The position numbers and the translations under genes were made by a program. From VBAS01 sp963773465 (GTDB lineage Bacteria; Bacteroidota; Bacteroidia; Chitinophagales; Chitinophagaceae), in the NCBI GenBank assembly GCA_963773465.1, contig CAVZBF010000001.1, forward strand, positions 434,001 to 498,000: a stretch of 64,000 nt of DNA, given 5' to 3'. Each line of letters opens with the position of its first letter. Position 1 is the stretch's first letter. Below, piece by piece: positions 23,914-33,143 of this stretch. The notes beneath the pieces are model-generated. The model did not search any database and was not told where the DNA came from. It worked only from the letters and a program-made list of their open reading frames with translations.

Positions 23914-24498
23914 TTGCCGAAAAGCTTTTGGACCATACCGAATATTCTAACGCTGTACCGGATACTGGTTTTTCCGTTGATCATCTATTTAATAATTATA
24001 AAGCGTGAGAATTTAGTGGGGCTTTTTATTGCGATCAGCTTATTTACCGACTGGCTTGATGGAATTATTGCAAGAGCAATGAAAATTCAAACTGAGCTCG
24101 GTGCTAAAATGGATTCATGGGCTGACCTGGGAACGTATATCTGTGCATTTCTTGCCATTTATATTTTCAGATGGGATGAGTTCAGGCCGCATATGCTGAT
24201 CGGTTATTTATTCCTTGTCGTTTGGCTGTTATCATATTTAATAGTAATTCTTAAGTTCAAAGGTCTTATTGGATTGCATACATACTTGTTCAAAGCCACC
24301 GGGTATGTACAGGGCGCATTTATTATGATCTTGTTTTTATCTGGTTTTTATTTATGGTTTTTTTATTTCGCTATGATCATTGGCATACTTGCATGTCTTG
24401 AAGAAATTGTAATTATCCTTTTGCTTAAAAAGCCAAGAACAAATGTGAAGGGGCTGTATTGGGTTTTACAAGCAGCGAACAGGCAGGAAAACAATTAG
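23914..24498 (+). CDS. CDP-alcohol phosphatidyltransferase family protein
   Basis: A membrane enzyme that displaces CMP from a CDP-lipid (or CDP-alcohol) with an alcohol acceptor. The full signature D-x2-D-G-x2-A-R-x8-G-x3-D-x3-D is present: DWLDGIIARA then G..D..D in ELGAKMDSWAD (about residues 43-68). Translation must begin at TTG 23914 (PKSFWTIPNILTLYRI) as no ATG or GTG precedes it. At 194 residues it is the size of PgsA/PssA, but the acceptor is not evident. It is followed after 7 bp by the CdsA-like gene, then by a hydrolase: a compact operon for membrane lipid assembly. Confidence 0.88.
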   Translation: MPKSFWTIPNILTLYRILVFPLIIYLIIIKRENLVGLFIAISLFTDWLDGIIARAMKIQTELGAKMDSWADLGTYICAFLAIYIFRWDEFRPHMLIGYLFLVVWLLSYLIVILKFKGLIGLHTYLFKATGYVQGAFIMILFLSGFYLWFFYFAMIIGILACLEEIVIILLLKKPRTNVKGLYWVLQAANRQENN

Positions 24499-24505
24499 CA
24501 TCTTA

Positions 24506-25252
24506 ATGCACCCGATCGTTTACTATATCATTATTTTTCTTGTGATCGGTGCAATCGGTATGTTCGTTGCGAACAAAAAAGCGGACAGTAAGATCAAGAG
24601 CCAGCGATGGCTTAAGTATTTCACATACGTATTTATTTCAGCAGCCGTTTTCCTTGGTATTTTTTACGATTTCATTTTTTTGGTGTCTATAGTTATCGTT
24701 GCCGCTTCTTTGCTTGAACTGCTTAAAGTAAATTTTTTCCCAAAGAAAAGTTCATTTTTACAGGGTACGCTTTCAATTATAGTATTTGCAATTATAGCAA
24801 CCGGGTTTATATTATTTGTAAAAAATTTTCACTCTTCATTTCTACTTTTTATTTATTTCCAGGTTTTATTGTTTGATGGTTTTTGCCAGATCACAGGGCA
24901 AATATTTGGCAAGCACCGGTTGGCGCCACAGATCAGTGCTGCAAAAACTGTGGAAGGCCTGGCAGGTGGTTGGCTGTTTTGTTTGATCGCTGCACTGCTG
25001 GCCGCCAATTGGATAAATATCTCTTTATCTACCGCAATCTTATACGGTATTCTTACAGCGTCCAGTTCTTTTGCTGGAGATATCCTTGCCTCATGGTACA
25101 AGCGGAAAGTACACGTTAAAGATTATAGTAACTGGCTGCCCGGCCAAGGAGGTTTCCTGGATCGCTTTGACAGTTTTTTAATGAGCGGTTTAATTTATTA
25201 TTTGCTATATATAACTATTTTTAAAGACAGGTTCAGCCCATTCATGAACTGA
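24506..25252 (+). CDS. CdsA-like phosphatidate cytidylyltransferase
   Basis: An integral membrane protein, 248 residues, that should make a CDP-activated lipid from CTP and a phospho-lipid. The C-terminal CdsA signature is seen in SWYKRKVHVKDYSNWLPGQG and GGFLDRFDSFL, with magnesium-binding aspartates in DRFD, and AAKTVEGLAGG upstream. The usual PGHGG histidine is glutamine here (PGQGG). It is shorter than E. coli CdsA (285). Placement directly between a CDP-alcohol transferase and a hydrolase, and opposite a CTP-dependent kinase-like gene, suggests consecutive steps. Whether this is the housekeeping CdsA or a specialised paralogue cannot be told from the window. Confidence 0.85.
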   Translation: MHPIVYYIIIFLVIGAIGMFVANKKADSKIKSQRWLKYFTYVFISAAVFLGIFYDFIFLVSIVIVAASLLELLKVNFFPKKSSFLQGTLSIIVFAIIATGFILFVKNFHSSFLLFIYFQVLLFDGFCQITGQIFGKHRLAPQISAAKTVEGLAGGWLFCLIAALLAANWINISLSTAILYGILTASSSFAGDILASWYKRKVHVKDYSNWLPGQGGFLDRFDSFLMSGLIYYLLYITIFKDRFSPFMN

Positions 25253-25260
25253 TTTTTGTT

Positions 25261-25902
25261 ATGAGTAAGACAGTCTATTGCATTAGTGGTCTGGGAGCAG
25301 ATGAAAAGGTTTTTAGTAACCTGGAATTGAATGGGCATGACCTAAAGCATATACCCTGGCTCAGACCAACTAAAAAGGAATCCATTGTTGAATATGCAAG
25401 CCGTATGCGGGCACAGATCAGCGAATCACCTGCCATATTACTTGGCGTTTCTTTTGGCGGAATGATCGGCATTGAAATAGCCAAGCAAATGCACTTAGAA
25501 AAGCTCATTATTGTTTCAAGCATTAAAAATGCAAAAGAGCTTCCAACATGGATGCGTTATGTCGGGCAATTTCAGTTGAATAAATTTTTACCCATACGTT
25601 CCTATAAGATCATAGAAAAAATGGATAATGACCGGCTCGGTGTTTCCAATGAAGAAGAAAGAAAAATGGTACAGGCATATCGAAGAGCCGCCGATCCTGT
25701 TTATATGAATTGGGCCGTGAATGAAGTACTAAACTGGAAAAATGATTGGCTGCCGGAAAATATTATTCATATTCATGGCGACAAGGACAAGATATTCCCA
25801 ATTAAAAAGATATCTGCAAGCTATGTAATTAAAGATGGCACTCACCTGATGGTCTATAACCGGGCAAAAGAGATAAGCAGCATCATTCATCAGTTGTTAT
25901 GA
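25261..25902 (+). CDS. Alpha/beta hydrolase
   Basis: A 213-residue soluble hydrolase of the alpha/beta fold. The nucleophile elbow GVSFGG (about residues 61-66) and the late acid/base pair, Asp in HGDKDKIFP (about 172-176) and His in DGTHLMV (about 195), form a probable Ser-Asp-His triad. The oxyanion region is near SGLGADEKVF. It starts 8 bp after the CdsA-like gene and so is likely the last gene of the lipid operon, where a lipase, thioesterase or acyl-ester hydrolase role would fit. The substrate is not known. Confidence 0.83.
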   Translation: MSKTVYCISGLGADEKVFSNLELNGHDLKHIPWLRPTKKESIVEYASRMRAQISESPAILLGVSFGGMIGIEIAKQMHLEKLIIVSSIKNAKELPTWMRYVGQFQLNKFLPIRSYKIIEKMDNDRLGVSNEEERKMVQAYRRAADPVYMNWAVNEVLNWKNDWLPENIIHIHGDKDKIFPIKKISASYVIKDGTHLMVYNRAKEISSIIHQLL

Positions 25903-25930
25903 AAAGATGCTGTCTTAAAGGAAAAGAGTA

Positions 25931-26020
25931 ACACAAAGGACACTAAGTATACACAAAGGGCATAAAGAAGTTTCTATTGTTATAATCACTTTGTGTTCTC
26001 CGTGATTTCTTTGTGTTCTT
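25931..26020. repeat. Inverted pair of 20-bp-period repeats
   Basis: The left side has ACACAAAGG twice, 20 bp apart (25931, 25951). The right side has CTTTGTGTTCT twice, also 20 bp apart (25989, 26009), in reverse-complement sense. The two sides can pair. They lie in the 202-bp gap between convergent genes and could act as a bidirectional terminator. The remainder of the gap shows AATCC-type short repeats (26070-26098). Confidence 0.6.
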
Positions 26021-26104
26021 TATGATCCCTGCATCATCACCTTTAAGACAGCCTCAAACAAATTTCCTCATAAATCCATTAAATCCTGTAAATCGTGGTT
26101 CTGT

Positions 26105-27154
26105 TCACACAATCAGCAACGCATCGCCATAACTAAAGAACCGGTATTTATCCTTGATCGCTTTTTTATAAGCTTCCATGATCAGGTCATAACCCGCAAA
26201 TGCACAAGTCATGATCAGCAAGCTGGTTTTTGGCAAATGGAAATTTGTAACCAGTGCATCAGCGATATTGAATTCATAAGGCGGGTGAATAAACATATTC
26301 GTCCAGCCTTCTGAAGGTTTTAATAATTTTTGTGCTGTAAAAGATGATTCAACAGCTCTCATTGTAGTAGTACCCACGGAGCAAATACGATGACCATATT
26401 CTTTTGCACGGTTCACTATTTTACAGGCATCTTCTTCTATACGATAATATTCAGCATCCATTTTATGTTTGCTCAGGTCTTCCACTTCAATTGGTCTGAA
26501 TGTACCCAGGCCAGTGTGCAATGTAACTTCTGCAAAACGAATACCTTTTATTTCAAGACGTTTGATCAGCTCACGGCTGAAATGCAAACCTGCAGTAGGA
26601 GCGGCAACTGCACCTTCATGCTTTGCATAAACAGTTTGATAACGTTCCTTGTCTTCTTCATCAGGCTTGCGCTTAATATATTTTGGAAGCGGAGTTTCAC
26701 CCAGCTTCTCAAGCATGCCACGAAAAGATTCTTCAGAATCTTCCCAGAGAAAACGGATCGTTCTGCCGCGGCTGGTCGTATTATCAATTACTTCAGCAAC
26801 TAATTCTTCATTATCGCCAAAATAAAGTTTGTTACCCACACGAATTTTTCTTGCAGGATCAACGATAACATCCCAAAGACGGTTCGGCTTGTTCAATTCA
26901 CGAAGAAGAAACACTTCGATCTTGGCACCGGTCTTTTCTTTACGGCCATACATCCGCGCAGGAAACACTTTTGTATTATTCACGATAAACACATCCTTGT
27001 CATCAAAATATTCCTGGATGTCGCGGAAATGTTTGTTCTCGATCTGCCCGGTATGGCGATGCACCACCATCATGCGTGCATCTTCTCTTTTTTTGGCCGG
27101 ATTCTGAGCAATAAGATTTAATGGAAGGTCGAAACGGAATTGCGATAGCTTCAT
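26105..27154 (-). CDS. queA: S-adenosylmethionine:tRNA ribosyltransferase-isomerase
   Basis: Transfers and isomerises the ribosyl part of SAM onto preQ1-modified tRNA to form epoxyqueuosine. At 349 residues it is family length. Conserved blocks are present: FRFDLPLNLIAQNPAKKRE, DVFIVNNTKVFPARMYGRK, AAPTAGLHFSRELI, TLHTGLGTFRPIEVEDL and NFHLPKTSLLIMTCAFAGYD. The ATG at 27154 begins MKLSQFRFDLP as in homologues. No other queuosine genes are near; the gene is isolated between a repeat-bearing gap and a 425-bp spacer. Confidence 0.96.
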   Translation of the reverse strand: MKLSQFRFDLPLNLIAQNPAKKREDARMMVVHRHTGQIENKHFRDIQEYFDDKDVFIVNNTKVFPARMYGRKEKTGAKIEVFLLRELNKPNRLWDVIVDPARKIRVGNKLYFGDNEELVAEVIDNTTSRGRTIRFLWEDSEESFRGMLEKLGETPLPKYIKRKPDEEDKERYQTVYAKHEGAVAAPTAGLHFSRELIKRLEIKGIRFAEVTLHTGLGTFRPIEVEDLSKHKMDAEYYRIEEDACKIVNRAKEYGHRICSVGTTTMRAVESSFTAQKLLKPSEGWTNMFIHPPYEFNIADALVTNFHLPKTSLLIMTCAFAGYDLIMEAYKKAIKDKYRFFSYGDALLIV

Positions 27155-27579
27155 GGGCTTAATTTATTTTTTTGTTTTACCAGCTTTTGAATCTCCGGGC
27201 ATCTTTGGTTGCGACGCTCCATTCATCGTTCCGAACCCTGATTTGGCATTTACAGCGAGGTTGGTGATTGAGTTCATCAGCATCATCCCGTTATTAGCGG
27301 GACTATTGGACTTTGGTTATAAAATTTACTGGTGACTGACCGGCAGGCATGCAATCCGGGAAGGGGGTGGTTTAGATTCCCATCCGGCCTTACGGCGCCG
27401 GGCGGTTCACTCAGTTTTAAAGTGGGCAAAGGTAATGGATTTGAGATTTTAGTTATTAATAATTTTTCACATTCTTTAGGCAACCGCTATATTCCCTTTC
27501 CAGCCGGGTTTTGACTAATTTTATGTATTCAAACACTTTCAGCATCTTTTGAATATTAAAACGGACCAGGTCATACTTT
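27155..27579 (+). other. 425-bp spacer between queA and the TraB/GumN gene
   Basis: No convincing gene. It contains TTGCGACGCTCCATTCATC (27209-27227), sharing 18 of 19 bases with 6341-6359; a small palindrome CCCGTTATTAGCGGG (about 27287-27301); and a GC-rich stretch (27350-27405, CCGGCCTTACGGCGCCGG) unlike its AT-rich surroundings. A 60-codon frame at 27153-27335 has no homology that I recognise. The promoters for both flanking genes should lie here, but I see no clear TAnnTTTG box. Confidence 0.45.
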
Positions 27580-30500
27580 ATGAAGAGATATTTTTTCCTA
27601 ATCATCACGATAGTTTTTTGTTTTTCAGCCCAGAGCCAGCCACGATCGAAAATAAAAAAATACCCAAGTCTGTTTTGGGAGATCAGCGGCAATGGTTTGA
27701 AAAAGACATCATACTTGTTTGGCACCATGCATGTCAGCAGTAAGATCGCATTTAATCTTTCCGATTCATTTTATCTCGCTATCAAAAACTCCGAAGTAGT
27801 AGCGCTGGAAACCAATCCTGAAACATGGCAGGAAGACATGAATAATTTTGACGTCGGTTCTTTGGACTTTGGCTATGCGGGTTTGGATTATAGCGACATG
27901 CCAAATGATTTTTTCAATATTAAAACATTGCGTGTTGGCAAGTACGAAAAGAAACTGGAGATGGCAATGGTCAGCAAGCCATCGATGATCAACAATCTTT
28001 TGTATCGTACACTTTCTGATTATTCCAGCGATTTTGAAGAGGATACTTATCTCGACCTGTATATATATCAAACCGGGAAAAAGTTTGGAAAAAAAGTGGC
28101 CGGTGTAGAACGCTATGAAGAAAGCATGCGGTTAATGAGTGAAGCATTTCGTGATGCATCAAAAGAAAAGAATAAGAAAACAAGAAGCTTTGATTTTGAT
28201 GAAGAATATTCCCCGGCTAAATTACAGGAAGCATACAGGGCCGGTAATCTTGATCTGCTGGATTCAATCAATAAATTAAGCAGCCAGTCAGATGCATTCG
28301 ATGAAAAGTTTTTATACAAAAGAAATGAGATACAGGCCAACTCGATTGATTCCATTCTAAAAAAAGCATCTCTGTTTGTTGGAGTTGGAGCGGCACATCT
28401 TCCGGGTGACAGGGGCGTTATTGAACTATTGAGAAGAAAAGGATATAAGCTTCGTCCCATTTTTATGGGTACAAGAGATAGCCGGCAAAAAGATGCAGTG
28501 GAAAAAGTAAGAGTGCCTGTTGCTTTTACAACTCAAAATGCCGAAGACGGATTTTATAAAGTTGACATACCTGGTAAATTTTACCGGTTTGGTGAAAGCA
28601 CTTTATATGACCAGCAACAATATGCTGATATGGCCAATGGAAGTTTTTACATGGTGACACGGGTAAAAACAAACGGGCTTTATTGGGGGCATAATACGGC
28701 AACCATCACAAAGAAGATCGATAGCTTATTGTATGAGAATGTACCGGGAAAAATTTTAAATAAAACCGAAATCACAAAGAATGGTTATAAAGGATATGAC
28801 ATCACCAGCCGTACAAGGAGAGGCGATTATCATCGCTATAATATTTTTATCACACCTTTTGAAGTTGTGTTTTTTAAAACAGGAGGCAATGGTGAGTATG
28901 TGAAGAATGGTGATGAAGCAAAAAAATTCTTTAACAGTATTCAATTAAAAGAGTTTAAAAATGGCGGATGGAAAAAATTTCAGCCATCCTATGGAGGATT
29001 TTCCGTTGATCTTCCCCAGCAACCTTATGAATCTTTTGGAAATAATGTACAATATGATGCAGAAGACAAAGCAAGCGGACAACATTTTTCAGTTATAAGG
29101 ACCGATATTCATAATTACCGGTTTGTGGAAGAAGATACTTTTGATCTGGCATTGATGGATGAAAGTTTTGGTTCCGCCGATTTTATTGAAAAAAATATCA
29201 GCCGCAGGCAATTTGTCTACAAAGGGTATCCAGCGCTTGATTGCAAGTATAAACATAAAGACGGTTCCATTTTTTCTGCACGATTTATAATACAGGGCCC
29301 GCACTATTATACCCTGGTTGCCCATGGAAAAAATGAGCATGCAACGTCAGAGAATTTTTTCAATTCATTTGAATTGATCCCTTTTACTTATAAAGAAGTG
29401 AACGAAAGAAAAGATACCTCCATGTATTTTTCGGTTTCCACCAGTTGGTTCCCCGAAGAAAAAAAGAACAAACTTGATTTACCCGATGAAGAATCTTATA
29501 TGCCGGACGATGATGACGATGAAAATTATTACGAAGCATTTGAAGATGATTATAAAACCAGGTTGGTGGAAAATGACACAACAGGCGAAGCTATTTTCAT
29601 TAGTTTTTCACGGGCATCGAGATATGAATACGCAGACAGCATAAAGGTTAGTAAAAATAAATACAGGTTTTTACCGGGTTTTGATACTACATGGATCGTT
29701 CGCAATGAGAAAAGATCAACACTTAAAAATGGAATGAAAACGATCGAAAAATTGGTATCCGATACGAATAGCAGCCGTGCAATTTTGGTTAAGACATTTT
29801 ACCGTGATGGGCTTAGCTTCCAACTGACAACGGAAATTGATACCCTTTCGCAACCCTCATCATTTATAAAAAGCTTTTTTGAAAACTTCAATCCAGCAGA
29901 TACTATAGAAGTCCGAAATCCTTACAAAAGAAAATCAAAAATATTTTTTGATGATTTTTTTGGTAAAGACAGCACCGCAAGGAAAAGGGCCATTAATTCA
30001 ATTTGGCAGGTCGACCTGGATTCAACGGACCTGTCACTTTTAACTAAAGCTATTAACTCATTTAAATGGAGCGAAAAGAAATACCTCGAAAGAAAAATAT
30101 CCTTTATCAATAAGCTTGGCGGTATACCGGTGAAAGCAAGTGCTGACCTGTTGAAAAATATTTATTACGCAGCAGGCGATACTTTGCAATTGCAGCATAC
30201 AGCGTTGGAAGCTTTGCTGAAACAGAAAACACAATATGCTTTTGATCTGTTCAGAGATATAATAACAAATGAACCTCCTGTTCTGGAAAATAGTAATGTG
30301 TACAGGAACGATTATTTACAACCTGATTTTTATCGTCGCAGCCTGACTACTCCCGGGCCCTCTAACGGCGGTTTTATCGATGAGTTATATGATTCGCTTA
30401 AATTAACCCGGACAATTTTACCAGGGTTATTGCCACTGATGACCCTCGATGATTATAAAAAGCCAATTATGCGCCTGCTTCGGAGAATGGTGGATAGTAA

Positions 30501-31398
30501 CCTTGTAAACGGAAAGGATTACGATATTTATTTCAGTAAATTTTTAATTGAAGCGAAACAGGCATTAAAAAAACAGGCAATAGAAGAAAAGAAATCAGCA
30601 ATAGCAAAAGCAGAGAAGGAAAAAACAGAAACAAAAGCTGTACCTGTTTACATGCGTGAAGATGGCGACAGGGGCAATGCCGATCTTTTGAATTATGCGA
30701 CCTTATTATTACCATTCAAAGAAACTAACCCGGTGGTAAATGATGTGCTGAAACAAATGCTGTCGTCAAATGATAAACGATTAAAGTATAATACCGTTCA
30801 TCTTTTCTTGCGTCACAAAATTGCAGTTCCTGATACTATGTTGACTTATTTTGCGAAGCTTGATGATTACAGGTACGAATTGTTTTCGGATATGAAGGAA
30901 CTCAAAATCCTTGATAAGTTCCCGGCTGACTATAAAAATCAACGTGACCTTGCAAAGAGTAAATTATTATCATCATCGAGTTATACTGATAAGCCGGACT
31001 CACTTGTATTTATCGACAGCTTGCCCGCGGTTGTAAAGAATAAAAAAGGGTTTGTGTTTTTTTATAAATACAAAACGAAAAAGGACGATGCATCGTGGAA
31101 ACTGGCAACCGTCGGATTATTGTCCCAGGATAAAAATCAATTCAGTTATGATGATGAAGAAGATGGAGGTAATCAACTAAGGTCAACTTCCGTTGTTCCG
31201 CGCTGGAATTTTTCTTCAAATAAAGAAAGAATAGTTTTTACCGAATTTACGTCTGAAAAGATCAAAGAAGACGTGCCGCTTAAAGAGCAATTGGAAAAAC
31301 AGTTGAAGAAAATTGTATACTCAAGAAGGAAAAGCGCCAGGATGTTTTATAATGAAAGACCAGATTATTCTGACGTAGCCCTTCGTTATATGGACTAA
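27580..31398 (+). CDS. Large secreted TraB/GumN-family protein
   Basis: A 1272-residue exported protein with signal peptide MKRYFFLIITIVFCFSAQSQ. The first 300 residues form a TraB/GumN domain: YLFGTMHVSSKIAFNLSDSF near the start, EVVALETNPETW, and GVGAAHLPGDRGVIELLRRKGY (as two pieces, about 267-290). The family is probably metal-dependent hydrolase-like, but its function is not settled. After it come two or more repeats of a beta-rich domain (FSVDLPQQPYESFG...), an acidic segment (MPDDDDDENYYEAFEDD, about 640) and a helical, HEAT-like C-terminal third. The convergent ABC gene overlaps its stop by 4 bp. It is probably periplasmic or outer-membrane associated. Confidence 0.8.
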   Translation: MKRYFFLIITIVFCFSAQSQPRSKIKKYPSLFWEISGNGLKKTSYLFGTMHVSSKIAFNLSDSFYLAIKNSEVVALETNPETWQEDMNNFDVGSLDFGYAGLDYSDMPNDFFNIKTLRVGKYEKKLEMAMVSKPSMINNLLYRTLSDYSSDFEEDTYLDLYIYQTGKKFGKKVAGVERYEESMRLMSEAFRDASKEKNKKTRSFDFDEEYSPAKLQEAYRAGNLDLLDSINKLSSQSDAFDEKFLYKRNEIQANSIDSILKKASLFVGVGAAHLPGDRGVIELLRRKGYKLRPIFMGTRDSRQKDAVEKVRVPVAFTTQNAEDGFYKVDIPGKFYRFGESTLYDQQQYADMANGSFYMVTRVKTNGLYWGHNTATITKKIDSLLYENVPGKILNKTEITKNGYKGYDITSRTRRGDYHRYNIFITPFEVVFFKTGGNGEYVKNGDEAKKFFNSIQLKEFKNGGWKKFQPSYGGFSVDLPQQPYESFGNNVQYDAEDKASGQHFSVIRTDIHNYRFVEEDTFDLALMDESFGSADFIEKNISRRQFVYKGYPALDCKYKHKDGSIFSARFIIQGPHYYTLVAHGKNEHATSENFFNSFELIPFTYKEVNERKDTSMYFSVSTSWFPEEKKNKLDLPDEESYMPDDDDDENYYEAFEDDYKTRLVENDTTGEAIFISFSRASRYEYADSIKVSKNKYRFLPGFDTTWIVRNEKRSTLKNGMKTIEKLVSDTNSSRAILVKTFYRDGLSFQLTTEIDTLSQPSSFIKSFFENFNPADTIEVRNPYKRKSKIFFDDFFGKDSTARKRAINSIWQVDLDSTDLSLLTKAINSFKWSEKKYLERKISFINKLGGIPVKASADLLKNIYYAAGDTLQLQHTALEALLKQKTQYAFDLFRDIITNEPPVLENSNVYRNDYLQPDFYRRSLTTPGPSNGGFIDELYDSLKLTRTILPGLLPLMTLDDYKKPIMRLLRRMVDSNLVNGKDYDIYFSKFLIEAKQALKKQAIEEKKSAIAKAEKEKTETKAVPVYMREDGDRGNADLLNYATLLLPFKETNPVVNDVLKQMLSSNDKRLKYNTVHLFLRHKIAVPDTMLTYFAKLDDYRYELFSDMKELKILDKFPADYKNQRDLAKSKLLSSSSYTDKPDSLVFIDSLPAVVKNKKGFVFFYKYKTKKDDASWKLATVGLLSQDKNQFSYDDEEDGGNQLRSTSVVPRWNFSSNKERIVFTEFTSEKIKEDVPLKEQLEKQLKKIVYSRRKSARMFYNERPDYSDVALRYMD

Positions 31399-33143
31399 AT
31401 AAATTGTTTCCCCGGTATAGACGCAACAAGGCTTTTGGTGTATTCATTTTTGGGCCGATAATAAATCTCATCTGCACCTCCGTGTTCAACGATTTTACCT
31501 TTGTGCATTACCATAATGCGGTCGCTGATATAGCGAACAACAGAAAGATCGTGTGAAATAAAGATCGCTGTAAATCCAAATTCTTTTTTAATGTCATTGA
31601 GCAAATTAAGTACCTGCGCCTGTACGCTTACATCCAGCGCCGATACAGGTTCATCACAAACAATAAATGATGGATTCAGCGCTAACGCCCTTGCTATAAC
31701 GATCCGCTGGCGTTGACCACCGCTGAATTCATGCGGATACCGGTTAAAATGTTTTGCGTTGAGATTCACTTTTTCAAGCAAATCGATCACTTTTTCTTTT
31801 CGTTGCTGTTCATTTTTATATTGCCCGTGAACTCTCAGTGGCTCAGCGATGGCATTCCCGATAGTTAACCTGGGGTTCAATGATGAATAAGGGTCCTGGA
31901 AAACAAGTTGTATATCTTTTCGAAGCGGTTTTATTTCATTTGCTTTCTTTTTTGTAAGGTCGATGCCATTATAAATTATTTTACCTGCTGTAGGCTCAAT
32001 AAGACGCAATAGTGTTCTTCCCAATGTTGTTTTACCACAACCACTTTCACCAACTAGCCCAAGCGTTTCACCTTTTATTACATCAAAGCTTACGTCATCC
32101 ACTGCTTTGGTATAAGCTAAAGCTTTTCCAAATAAATTCTTTTTAACAGGAAACCAGACAGAAAGATTTTCTGCTTTGAGAAGTGTTTGGGTCTGAGGTC
32201 GCAAATCTGAAGTATGTTGTCCGACGTCCGAAGTATGAGATGGCGTTTCAGATTTTGGATGCTCAATATCCAACTTCGGACTTCCGGTTTCGGGCTTCAT
32301 TTCTAAGAAATCACTTACGATCGGCAGCCGTTCTCCTTTTTTATGAAATACCGGCCTGCAGGCAAGCAATCCTTTGGTGTATGGATGCTGCGGGTGTATA
32401 AAAATCTCTTTTACATAATTGCTTTCAACAATTTCACCTTTATACATCACGGCAATCCTGTCAGCTATTTCACTTACAACAGCAAGATCATGTGTAATAA
32501 AAATCACTCCCATCTTTTCTTCCTGTTGTAGTTCCTTTATCAGTTGTAAAATATTTTTTTGAACGGTTACATCAAGTGCAGTTGTAGGTTCATCGCAAAT
32601 AAGTAAAGAAGGTTTACAACACATAGCCATTGCGATCATCACTCTTTGCTTTTGACCGCCGCTTAATTGATGCGGATATTTATTAAAAACTTTTTCAGGC
32701 TCCGGAAGTTTTACCTTTTCAAACCATTCTATCGCTTGTTGTTTTGCTTTATCTGCGGACAGCTTTTTATGAAGTTGTAATGATTCTGCAACCTGGTAGC
32801 CGCAAGTGAATACCGGGTTGAGTGATGTCATCGGTTCCTGGAAAATCATGGCGATCTTGTTGCCACGTATTTGCTCCAGTTGTTTTTTTGTTAACGGGAG
32901 CATTTCAATTTCATTTTTCCCATCTTCAGAAAAAAATATTTCGCCGTTGGTAAATGTTGCGGTTCTCGCCAATAATTGTAAGATCGATAAAGCCGTTACA
33001 GATTTTCCCGAGCCTGATTCGCCAACGATGGCAAGTATTTCACTGCGGTCAACGGCAAGAGAAATATTTTTTAGAGCCGTTGTTGTTCCTGATTCAGAAA
33101 TAAAATCAACGGAAAGATTTTTTATTCGCAGTAAGGGCAGCAT
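31395..33143 (-). CDS. Fused two-ATPase ABC transporter protein (oligopeptide/nickel type)
   Basis: A 582-residue ATP-binding protein carrying both DppD- and DppF-like halves, as in YejF/GsiA. Half one has Walker A GESGSGKS (41-48), signature LSGGQKQRV and Walker B LLICDEPTTALD. Half two has Walker A GESGCGKT (about 360-367), signature FSGGQRQRI and FIVCDEPVSALD. The C-terminal oligopeptide-type tail after each half is present (HPYTKGLLACRP, NEYTKSLVAS). The linker (about residues 281-320) is encoded by a 15-unit heptamer array. It would power import of peptides or similar ligands, but no permease or binding-protein gene is next to it. The start shares a base with the stop of the upstream lipoprotein gene (TAATG), implying translational coupling. 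Confidence 0.92.
   Translation of the reverse strand: MLPLLRIKNLSVDFISESGTTTALKNISLAVDRSEILAIVGESGSGKSVTALSILQLLARTATFTNGEIFFSEDGKNEIEMLPLTKKQLEQIRGNKIAMIFQEPMTSLNPVFTCGYQVAESLQLHKKLSADKAKQQAIEWFEKVKLPEPEKVFNKYPHQLSGGQKQRVMIAMAMCCKPSLLICDEPTTALDVTVQKNILQLIKELQQEEKMGVIFITHDLAVVSEIADRIAVMYKGEIVESNYVKEIFIHPQHPYTKGLLACRPVFHKKGERLPIVSDFLEMKPETGSPKLDIEHPKSETPSHTSDVGQHTSDLRPQTQTLLKAENLSVWFPVKKNLFGKALAYTKAVDDVSFDVIKGETLGLVGESGCGKTTLGRTLLRLIEPTAGKIIYNGIDLTKKKANEIKPLRKDIQLVFQDPYSSLNPRLTIGNAIAEPLRVHGQYKNEQQRKEKVIDLLEKVNLNAKHFNRYPHEFSGGQRQRIVIARALALNPSFIVCDEPVSALDVSVQAQVLNLLNDIKKEFGFTAIFISHDLSVVRYISDRIMVMHKGKIVEHGGADEIYYRPKNEYTKSLVASIPGKQFI
32191..32295. repeat. Inverted 7-bp array in the linker of the ABC ATPase gene
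   Basis: Fifteen heptamers in strict phase. The left half follows GTCCGAA (GTCTGAG, GTCGCAA, ATCTGAA, GTATGTT, GTCCGAC, GTCCGAA, GTATGAG); the right half follows the reverse complement TTCGGAC (ATCCAAC, TTCGGAC, TTCCGGT, TTCGGGC among others). The halves could pair into a hairpin of about 100 nt. It is wholly inside the reading frame, between the two ATPase domains. Confidence 0.88.

Noticed and set aside
27153..27335. Possible 60-codon gene in the queA upstream spacer
   Set aside because: No recognisable similarity; it overlaps a dispersed repeat (27209-27227), and its start overlaps the queA start region.
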